Positions 46,439 through 53,777 of a stretch of 64,000 nt of DNA are shown in pieces (position 1 is the stretch's first letter; each line of letters begins with the position of its first letter). A model generated the notes under the pieces. That model saw only the letters and a program-made list of their open reading frames with translations. It was not told the DNA's origin and did not search any database. A program made the translations under genes and the position numbers. Source of the stretch: an uncultured Lachnospiraceae bacterium. Lineage in GTDB: Bacteria > Bacillota > Clostridia > Lachnospirales > Lachnospiraceae. The DNA lies in NCBI GenBank assembly GCA_946557105.1, contig CAMNSZ010000005.1, positions 120,540 to 184,539 on the forward strand. Reading direction: 5' to 3'.

Positions 46439-49400
46439 TCAACTCAATATTTTATCCAAAGTATCAAACAGCTTTTTGATATCAATGGGTTTGGCAATAT
46501 GGCCGTTCATCCCGCACTTTAACGCCTCCTGTCTGTCTTCCTCAAAGGCATTTGCAGTCATTGCGATGATTGGTATAGACGCCAAATCTTTATTTTCCAG
46601 CTTACGAATCTCCTTAGTCGCTTCGTAGCCGTTCATAACAGGCATCTGAACATCCATCAGAACTAACTGATAATATCCCGGTTCCGATTTTTTCAGCATA
46701 TCTACGGCAATCTGTCCGTTCCCCGCTATCTGCGTGGTAAATCCCGAACCTTCTAAGATTGCCGCGGCAATCTCCTGATTCATGTCATTATCCTCCACCA
46801 GCAATATACGCCCTGTATGATGCTCCGCCGCCTTCTTTGCAACATTCTTGTTATCGGACTCCTCCTGCTTTATAACAGAACAAAGACAATTCCTCAGCTC
46901 CGACAAAAACAACGGCTTACTGCAGAATGCCGTAACGCCGGCATCCCTTGCCTCTTCCTCAATATCGGACCAATCATATGCAGTCAAGACAATAACCGGT
47001 ACATTTCCGCCTGTCTCCTGCCGGATTCTTCGCGCCACTTCAACACCGTTCATGTCGGGCATAAGCCAATCGACAATATATACAAAATAATCATCCCCTC
47101 GCATAACCGCCTGATGCGTGCGAAGCACGGCTTCTTTCCCCGACAATGTCCACTCTGCACGCATTCCGAGCTGCCCCAGCATATATGACACACTGTCGCA
47201 GGTATTGAAATCATCATCCACCACCAACGCTCTGCAGTTTTTCAATTCGGGTATGTGCTGCGGCTCCTTCATATCGGAATATAGACGGAACGTAAAGGAA
47301 ACCGTAAATTCCGTACCTACGCCCTGCTCGCTTTTCACCTTAATGGAGCCGTTCATCATGTCTACTATATTTTTGGTGATTGCCATTCCAAGACCGGTTC
47401 CCTGTACGCCGCTAAGCGTAGTATTTTTTTCCCTCTCAAACGGTTCAAAAATATGCTCTACAAATTCCTGACTCATACCGATACCGGTATCTTTGATAAG
47501 AAATTCATAATTCGCATAGCCCTTCGGCGCTCCGGCTTTTTCGGTGATCCGCATGCTGACTATTCCTCCCGCGCCCGTATATTTAACGGAATTACTCAGC
47601 AAATTCAAAAGCACCTGATTCAGCCTGAGCTTATCGCAGTAAATATCCTCGTCCAGTACGTCCACCGTATCAATTTGCAGTTCCAGCTGTTTTGCGTGAA
47701 TATCTGCCTGCAAAATATTGCGCAGCCCATGCAGTATATCCGGAAGGCTGCATTGCTTTTCCTCCAAATGTATCTTGCCGCTCTCGATATGGCTCATATC
47801 CAAGACATCGTTTATAAGACTCAGCAAATGATTTCCTGAAGTCATTATCTTCTTTAGATACTCCTCCACCAGCTCCCTGTTGTCAATATGAGTCACTGCC
47901 AGATTTGTAAAGCCTACAATCGCATTCATCGGAGTGCGGATGTCATGAGACATATTGGAAAGAAAAACACTTTTCGCCTTACTTGCCCTGTTGGCCTGCA
48001 AAAGCGCACTTTCCAACAGACTTTTCTGCTCCATCTCATTGCGCGTTTCTTCATCTACACTGCGAAAGCCCAACACAATGTCGTGGCTTTCATCCCAAAT
48101 TCCGGCGCGAACCACCTTCATCTGGAAATATTTCATCTCTTGATTTATAAAGGTTCGGTAATTTACATAATATTGATTTTTCTCCGCCAGCTCCTTTTTT
48201 AGCTTGTCACAGGAAGAAGCCTGCCTGAGCATTTCTTTGTCTTCCTCATATACAAAACTCTGTATGTAGCTTTCCATGCTGTCTTCCAGCGATATTTCTC
48301 CCTTGAAAGCAGCATCAAACATATACTCGCTTTCACTGTTATTTTGAATCGGTGTTCCCAAGCCCGTGTCAAGGTCGAAGGAACAAACAAGATTATAATC
48401 TATACTCAGGGCGTGAACCAGCTCCATCTGACGCCGCTCCTTCTTTTTTTCCTTCTGCTTCTGCGCGGTGCAATCCAATAGAAATCGCTGACAGATTAGT
48501 TCCCCGTTTTCCTCCAACAGCTTGATATTACCCATAACGTGTAATACTTCACCATCCTTGTGCCTTACGCGGTACTCTACGCTTACGCTGTCGCCCTCCT
48601 TTGTCAACGTCTTAATACTCTCCTGAAGCTTATCTTTATCCTCGTCTATTACAGAGGCCGCAATCATATTAAATCCATCTGCCACCAGCTCGCCTTGCGA
48701 TTCATATCCCAGAATCTTGAGCGCCGCCCTGTTGATGCTCAGCACCTGTTCGCCATCCAGCGTGTGGCGTATCACCCCGCAGTCAATTGTGGTAAAAATC
48801 GTCTCCAGAGTCCTGTTTTTCTCTATTATCTCCTTTTCATAGGCACGCTCCTGCGTCACATCAATAGCCACGCCCACGGTTCCCATCACATTGCCGTCTA
48901 AATTATACAATGGGGATTTATAGGTCGTCAAAGTCCTCATACCCTCGCCGGCCTTGATTGTCTCCTCGGATACGCAAGTCTGCCGCTTGGACATGACCTC
49001 ATTCTCCGACTCTATACACGCGGGATCATCCTGCTCGACATCCCAAATATAGGCATGCCCTCTCCCTTCTACCTGCTGCTTGGTTTTATTTACGGTTTTA
49101 CAGAAGCTGTCGTTTACCTTCTCGTGGATGCCCTCCTTATCCTTATACCAGATAAGGTTAGGAATATTGTTAATGGTGGCTTCAAGAAAATGACTCGTCT
49201 CCCAAAAATCCTTGCCCGTTTTATAGGTCTGCCGCCACCTGCCATAACGGAATCGTATCTCCTCGTCCGACATAGGCATTGTCCATATATCGGTAATTTC
49301 CACCATATCATCTACTATAAGCATAATCTGGTCTTTATCTGCGAGTAAAATAATTTCCGCTCCGCTGCTCTTACCCGTTATCAAAGCCTGCAAAGCTTCT

Positions 49401-49582
49401 CTCACATTCATGTCCTGTAAATTAGCCACAATCACATCGGCATTAGCCGCTAACATATCCACAGGCGTGTCACTTTCGGAAAATTCCTGTGTAAAACATT
49501 CAAGCGGCGACATCTCTTTTATAATATCAAATACCCTGCACTGATGACCCACCAAATAAAAATGAATATGACAATGGTACAT
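46439..49582 (-). CDS. PAS-containing hybrid sensor histidine kinase, two receivers
   Basis: A 1047-aa kinase with no transmembrane helix. Order: an N-terminal receiver-like region without clear phosphosite (1-125), PAS 1 (about 130-250), PAS 2 (255-375), a third PAS-like segment (385-510), HisKA with NMSHDIRTP (His546), HATPase with DTGIGM and GTGLGM (650-765), receiver 1 (783-905, Asp838 in IVDWLMP) and receiver 2 (924-1047, Asp977 in LMDVQMP). The start has GAGG eight bases upstream. Own promoter (49643-49671) and terminator. No cognate output gene is adjacent; it is probably a cytosolic sensor feeding a phosphorelay. Confidence 0.93.
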   Translation of the reverse strand: MYHCHIHFYLVGHQCRVFDIIKEMSPLECFTQEFSESDTPVDMLAANADVIVANLQDMNVREALQALITGKSSGAEIILLADKDQIMLIVDDMVEITDIWTMPMSDEEIRFRYGRWRQTYKTGKDFWETSHFLEATINNIPNLIWYKDKEGIHEKVNDSFCKTVNKTKQQVEGRGHAYIWDVEQDDPACIESENEVMSKRQTCVSEETIKAGEGMRTLTTYKSPLYNLDGNVMGTVGVAIDVTQERAYEKEIIEKNRTLETIFTTIDCGVIRHTLDGEQVLSINRAALKILGYESQGELVADGFNMIAASVIDEDKDKLQESIKTLTKEGDSVSVEYRVRHKDGEVLHVMGNIKLLEENGELICQRFLLDCTAQKQKEKKKERRQMELVHALSIDYNLVCSFDLDTGLGTPIQNNSESEYMFDAAFKGEISLEDSMESYIQSFVYEEDKEMLRQASSCDKLKKELAEKNQYYVNYRTFINQEMKYFQMKVVRAGIWDESHDIVLGFRSVDEETRNEMEQKSLLESALLQANRASKAKSVFLSNMSHDIRTPMNAIVGFTNLAVTHIDNRELVEEYLKKIMTSGNHLLSLINDVLDMSHIESGKIHLEEKQCSLPDILHGLRNILQADIHAKQLELQIDTVDVLDEDIYCDKLRLNQVLLNLLSNSVKYTGAGGIVSMRITEKAGAPKGYANYEFLIKDTGIGMSQEFVEHIFEPFEREKNTTLSGVQGTGLGMAITKNIVDMMNGSIKVKSEQGVGTEFTVSFTFRLYSDMKEPQHIPELKNCRALVVDDDFNTCDSVSYMLGQLGMRAEWTLSGKEAVLRTHQAVMRGDDYFVYIVDWLMPDMNGVEVARRIRQETGGNVPVIVLTAYDWSDIEEEARDAGVTAFCSKPLFLSELRNCLCSVIKQEESDNKNVAKKAAEHHTGRILLVEDNDMNQEIAAAILEGSGFTTQIAGNGQIAVDMLKKSEPGYYQLVLMDVQMPVMNGYEATKEIRKLENKDLASIPIIAMTANAFEEDRQEALKCGMNGHIAKPIDIKKLFDTLDKILS

Positions 49583-49642
49583 ACCTGTTTCCTCTCTCTA
49601 CCCTCGAATTATTTACCTAATTAAAATCATGCCTATACCGCT

Positions 49643-49671
49643 ATTCTAACAAGCATATCAATCTATGTCAA
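49643..49671 (-). promoter_or_regulatory. Sigma-A promoter of the PAS hybrid kinase gene
   Basis: Minus-strand TTGACA (49666-49671), 17-base spacer, TAGAAT (49643-49648), about 60 bases before the gene. Confidence 0.8.
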
Positions 49672-49758
49672 TATTTAGGATTGTTACGTCCACTATACCA
49701 AAGCAAAGTACATGACTCAAATAAAAAGGCGTTGCAAGCGGTACTTCAAATATAGTAT

Positions 49759-49791
49759 AAAAGCATCAGACTCTGCAGCCCGATGCTTTTT
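49759..49791 (-). terminator. Terminator at the end of the 7TM-kinase operon
   Basis: AAAAGCATC / GATGCTTTT with 14-base loop, flanked by T-runs on both strands, about 60 bases past the 49851 stop. Confidence 0.78.
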
Positions 49792-49850
49792 GTCCATGCC
49801 CAATGCGCTCATCCAAATTTAGGTCTGACAGAACCCTGCCCAATCTATCG

Positions 49851-50492
49851 CTATGCATTCCGACGATATTTCATATCCAATAACGCATCCCTGTCGTTTT
49901 TAAACAAATATCCGTATTCAGGATTATTACCTACCAGAATATGAGGAAATGCCCCATATACCTCCTTCAGCCGGGAAAGGTTCTTGTCAGAAACGCGTGC
50001 CTTTTCCACCGTTCCGTCCGCAAGAGCAAGACAAAGGTAATGATTAACCTTGCTTTTTACATGCTCCGTCTCGCTGAACATCCAGACAATTGCGGCATTT
50101 TCAACCAAAATGCAGGGCAGCGCATGGCTGAACGTCCACCGTCTGCCAATCCATACGTTTCCGATTGCCTCCGCTGCGGCAAAATCACAGTCAAGTTGTT
50201 CCAGCGTAACATCCCGATTTTCGGCCAGATACTTTTTCACCCTTTTTCCCACCGAATCTCTAAGCTGCTTTACAAATATAAATAATCCAAACAGCACAAA
50301 TACCAATCCGATTCCTGAAACACCGTATATATTACTCATGGGCTCTGTCTTAGCAAGCTCCGGAACCGAACCGCTTAAGGCCTCCGCCGCAGCAGGCCCA
50401 TATTTCCAAAGTATTGGCGCCGCCAATCCAAAACACATCAAAAGAACTATTCCTGTACTTAACCAAGTCCTTGCTGTCAGTTTCGTTATCAT
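49851..50492 (-). CDS. Membrane protein of unknown function (last gene of the kinase operon)
   Basis: A 213-aa protein with two hydrophobic segments (about 12-30 and 58-78), then a cytoplasmic alpha/beta part: DVTLEQLDCDFAAAEAIGNVWIGRRWTFSHALPCILVENAAIVWMF. The globular part looks like a regulatory or PH-like fold found in DUF6709-type proteins, but I cannot confirm that. AAGGA precedes the ATG. It ends the operon that begins with the 7TM hybrid kinase. The first membrane segment and the NIYGVSGIGLVFVLFGLFIFVKQ-like segment (shortened here) suggest it sits beside the 478-aa membrane protein. Function unknown. Confidence 0.72.
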   Translation of the reverse strand: MITKLTARTWLSTGIVLLMCFGLAAPILWKYGPAAAEALSGSVPELAKTEPMSNIYGVSGIGLVFVLFGLFIFVKQLRDSVGKRVKKYLAENRDVTLEQLDCDFAAAEAIGNVWIGRRWTFSHALPCILVENAAIVWMFSETEHVKSKVNHYLCLALADGTVEKARVSDKNLSRLKEVYGAFPHILVGNNPEYGYLFKNDRDALLDMKYRRNA

Positions 50493-50580
50493 GTTCCTTA
50501 ACTCTCCTTAAACCGCGCCGGCGTTCCGACAGGTCCTCCTTCTCAGCGATAACAAATAATGCCGTCCGGCTGTCTGCCCT

Positions 50581-52017
50581 TTACTCTGCCGTGATTTCTA
50601 TACTGTCGCCAAGTCGCTTCCTGACAAGTACCATAAAAAATCCAATCGCATCTTCCGTATTAAATCCAAAGGCTTTATCACTGCCTTTCTTCGGGGATGC
50701 ATTTTCATAATAAAATCCGGCTGCATAACTCTTGTAATAGGTCCGCACTTTATTGACACGAACCGACCCCGATATAACCTCCGTCTTAATCTTTTTCAGA
50801 CGCCGGGAATCAACGACTGTTACCTGTCCTATCCCGGAGAACAAAACCCAATAATGTTCTCCTACAATACCATAAAGCATGGTATCCTTTGTCTTCTCCT
50901 GAAATACCCAGCTTTGATCCGCGTTTGTTATATCCTCGGCAAAGCTTTCCCGTTCTGCAGATGTCGGCATCTCTCTTTCTATGTTCTTTTCCAGTCTCTC
51001 GATAATTTTATCCGGCTTTGACTGTTTCTTTTGGGAAACCCACAGCAGTACCGCCGCAGTTTCTCCCAAAAGCAGACCCAAGGGAAAGTGAAATGCAAGA
51101 ATCCCCTGTAAATCCTGCCCTACCGCTATGCCAATGGCCGTAAGTATCACCGCACCCCCCGCCGCCGAAAGATACGCGAGACGGCGCGCACGATTCAGAC
51201 TGAACTCACACCATTTTTCCACCCAGCCCCGCTGTGCATCCAACAACCTTTGCACAGCATTTCCGGTGCCGGACGCCGCCCCATAAACAGGCTTCTTCCC
51301 TTTGGAAATAGCGTGAATTACACGGTACACGAAAATCAGAAGACTGAGTACCGCCGCCAAAACCGAAATCCATATTTCATGCTTAGCCATGCCGTTAACG
51401 GCTCCTCGCTCTAAATAGTACCAATCCATACCCTGACCGCCGCTCTCCAGCTTCATGCACATGGCTTCCAATACCTTACCGTATTTATCGCCAAAATAGG
51501 CATCATAAATTTCGGCATTGCTGTCATCATTGGCGTAATCGGCATAAATTTCAACCACATCACTTTCCTGTAGGCAAGAAGCGGCGCGCTCCACATCACT
51601 TTTCTCCATGGGCTCCAAAGAGCCTTCCACGTAAATAGGCGCCATTGCCAGCACCATCTTCTCATCTCTCATCTGCGCCGTCAGACTCATTTTCCTCATT
51701 AAGGCTCTGAATTCTCCGGAGCTTCTCTCCTCAACCACAACATAAATAAATGCCTGCCGCTCCTCATCATACACCACATATCCTTCCGTCCTGACGCGGT
51801 CCGGGTCACCAGAGTAATATTCCTCCACGCAGGAGGCAACCGGATAAGCCGCCTCATACGATATGTATCTTCCTTCAGCCTGACTGAGCTCCTCTCCTTT
51901 TTCAAGCGGCTTTGCTCCGGACAACATATTTATAAACGCCGGACCTGCCAACAGTAAAAGGCCGGCTCCCGCGGCAAGCATACATAATGTTATTGCAATA
52001 TTCAATAGTTTTTTCAT
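50581..52017 (-). CDS. Large membrane protein of unknown function (kinase operon)
   Basis: A 478-aa protein with a hydrophobic N-terminus (about 7-27), an extracytoplasmic region of about 185 residues (acidic, with a VVYDEERQAFIYVVVEE segment), a helix near 215-235, two helices at about 285-325, and a C-terminal cytoplasmic domain of about 150 residues. The C-terminal domain recalls the small neighbour's domain (YGIVGEHYWVLFSGIGQVTVVDSRRL). I do not recognise the family. Its start is preceded by three tandem ribosome-binding sites. It lies between the Sel1 gene and the 213-aa gene. Confidence 0.75.
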   Translation of the reverse strand: MKKLLNIAITLCMLAAGAGLLLLAGPAFINMLSGAKPLEKGEELSQAEGRYISYEAAYPVASCVEEYYSGDPDRVRTEGYVVYDEERQAFIYVVVEERSSGEFRALMRKMSLTAQMRDEKMVLAMAPIYVEGSLEPMEKSDVERAASCLQESDVVEIYADYANDDSNAEIYDAYFGDKYGKVLEAMCMKLESGGQGMDWYYLERGAVNGMAKHEIWISVLAAVLSLLIFVYRVIHAISKGKKPVYGAASGTGNAVQRLLDAQRGWVEKWCEFSLNRARRLAYLSAAGGAVILTAIGIAVGQDLQGILAFHFPLGLLLGETAAVLLWVSQKKQSKPDKIIERLEKNIEREMPTSAERESFAEDITNADQSWVFQEKTKDTMLYGIVGEHYWVLFSGIGQVTVVDSRRLKKIKTEVISGSVRVNKVRTYYKSYAAGFYYENASPKKGSDKAFGFNTEDAIGFFMVLVRKRLGDSIEITAE

Positions 52018-52019
52018 TT

Positions 52020-52049
52020 ATATACTCCTATATACTCCTATATACTCCC
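52020..52049 (-). promoter_or_regulatory. Triplicated Shine-Dalgarno before the 478-aa membrane gene
   Basis: On the minus strand GGGGAGTATAT, AGGAGTATAT and AGGAGTATAT follow one another at 10-base steps, the last seven bases before the ATG. Confidence 0.8.
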
Positions 52050-52054
52050 CTTAA

Positions 52055-53296
52055 TTATTTACGAACCCACTGCCCAAAGCCAAAGAGCGTCTTTTTATAA
52101 TGCTTAAGCTCCTCTTTTGCCTCCGCATGGTTTCCCGCCTTCTGCAGGTAAGCCACCGCCTTTGGTATATCCTGCGTAACGCCCAGACCCTGTCCGTAAA
52201 TCACGCCGCGCATATAGTCTGCCTCCCAATACTCCCAATACACCTCATCCAGAAACGCAAGAGCCCTTGCATAATCCTTAGGCGTACCCCTGCCGTTAAA
52301 GCAGCACTCTGCAAGATAATATACACCCCATTTGCTTCCTTTTTCATAGGCATGGGAAAAAAGGGAAAAGGCCTTGTCGTAATCCAAAGAGGTTCCGCGC
52401 CCTGTATAGTATGCCCTGCCCAGCAGGTTATAGCTTTTGACATTGCCGGAAGGGATATCCTTCTCAAAGCATTGAACGGCATAAGCTTCATCCTTTGTAG
52501 TGCCGGTACCATCCCAATAGCGGCGCCCCACTTCAGTCCATGTGTCCGGCTGCCCACCCTCGGCTGCTTCCTTAAACCAATGAAGAGCTTCCTCCTTACG
52601 CCCTTCCTTCTCCAAAGCCTCCGCATAAATAAGCTGATGAATGGGATAACCGTACTCCGCGCCGATTTTAAAAAGATCCTTTGCCATTTCCGGTCTGGGA
52701 GCGATAATATCCTCGTCCCCCTCTTTATAATAACGGTTTAAATTATTGGCGGCAAAATACATTCCGCCACGCAATGCCTTCCAGAACCAATCCTCGCACT
52801 TGGAAATATTCTCTTTCAGATATTCCTTATATGCCACCTGATTGGGAAAGGAGCTTTTCTTCTTGTTTTGAATCTTTAAGAAATCCCACCAAAAATAAGA
52901 ATTTCCAATGACATACTGACAGAAAGCATTTCCCTCCTCAGCCAACTGCAAAACCTCGTCAAAAGCCTCCTGTAAATTGGCAAAGGGCATTGTCTTCTTC
53001 ACCGCAGGCTTAAGCTCGCCGCTGCGCAAAGCCACCAACACTCCCAACGCGCTGCCCTGCTCCACCGATTTATGTAACAACTGCGTCGCTCGGTCGTCAT
53101 CCTCCGGGAAACCGTGACCGGCCCATACATACTGGTACCCGCACAGACACCTTGCCAATATGCAGCTGGCGTCACCATCGCCTGCGTCGGAAGCCTTTTC
53201 CAAAAGGGCAAAAGCCTCCTTGCCGCGACCTGTCCGCTCATGATAATAGATATCTTCCAGTGCACTTAAAACCTCCTTGCTCAACGTCTTACTCAT
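52055..53296 (-). CDS. Sel1-like tetratricopeptide repeat protein
   Basis: A 413-aa soluble protein of Sel1-like repeats, about nine units of 36 residues, for example WTEVGRRYWDGTGTTKDEAYAVQCFEK, LGRAYYTGRGTSLDYDKAFSLF and LAECCFNGRGTPKDYARALAFL (given here in part). Such repeats are protein-interaction scaffolds; role in signalling is an inference from its place between the receiver and membrane genes. I start at 53296 (MSKTLSK) with AAGGAG nine bases upstream; the frame begins at a GTG 21 codons earlier with a poor site. No enzyme domain is visible. Confidence 0.85.
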   Translation of the reverse strand: MSKTLSKEVLSALEDIYYHERTGRGKEAFALLEKASDAGDGDASCILARCLCGYQYVWAGHGFPEDDDRATQLLHKSVEQGSALGVLVALRSGELKPAVKKTMPFANLQEAFDEVLQLAEEGNAFCQYVIGNSYFWWDFLKIQNKKKSSFPNQVAYKEYLKENISKCEDWFWKALRGGMYFAANNLNRYYKEGDEDIIAPRPEMAKDLFKIGAEYGYPIHQLIYAEALEKEGRKEEALHWFKEAAEGGQPDTWTEVGRRYWDGTGTTKDEAYAVQCFEKDIPSGNVKSYNLLGRAYYTGRGTSLDYDKAFSLFSHAYEKGSKWGVYYLAECCFNGRGTPKDYARALAFLDEVYWEYWEADYMRGVIYGQGLGVTQDIPKAVAYLQKAGNHAEAKEELKHYKKTLFGFGQWVRK

Positions 53297-53396
53297 TTGT
53301 TTCATCTCCTTGTCATCTATAATCGTTTCATTTGTTTCATGAAATTTTTCACTCGACACAATTTATTTTCCCCAGACTACCATACCGGCTGCCTGA

Positions 53397-53771
53397 CTAT
53401 GCTTTTCTCAGAATGCGTTCAATTCTTTCCTTCAAATCCTCGGCATTAAAAGGCTTGAGAACATAATCATACACTCCCAGCTTAGAGCTCTCCACAATGG
53501 TTTCCTTATCTCTGTTCGACGTGAGCATAATGACGGGAATATCCCGGCATTCCTCCATCTTGCGTATTTCCTTCAATGTTTCTATTCCATCCTTCAGTGC
53601 CATCTGAATATCCAAAAGAATCAAATCCGGTTTTTCCCGTTTTAAATAATGCAAAGCACGAATACCTGAATTCAAGGGTATTACCTCGTACTTCCCTTTT
53701 AAGACCTGTTCAATAGTGGCAAGACTAATACTGTTATCGTCCACTGCTAATATTTGCGGTTTGTTATTCAT
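53397..53771 (-). CDS. Stand-alone response regulator receiver
   Basis: A 124-aa CheY-like protein: acidic pair in LAVDDNS (about 9-13), phospho-acceptor Asp in LILLDIQMA (about 55), switch Thr/Ser in VIMLTSN and Lys in VLKPF. No output domain. It starts six bases after the 7TM hybrid kinase stop, so they are cotranscribed. It is the likely phosphorelay target of the kinase's HPt domain. Confidence 0.93.
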   Translation of the reverse strand: MNNKPQILAVDDNSISLATIEQVLKGKYEVIPLNSGIRALHYLKREKPDLILLDIQMALKDGIETLKEIRKMEECRDIPVIMLTSNRDKETIVESSKLGVYDYVLKPFNAEDLKERIERILRKA

Positions 53772-53777
53772 ATTTCA

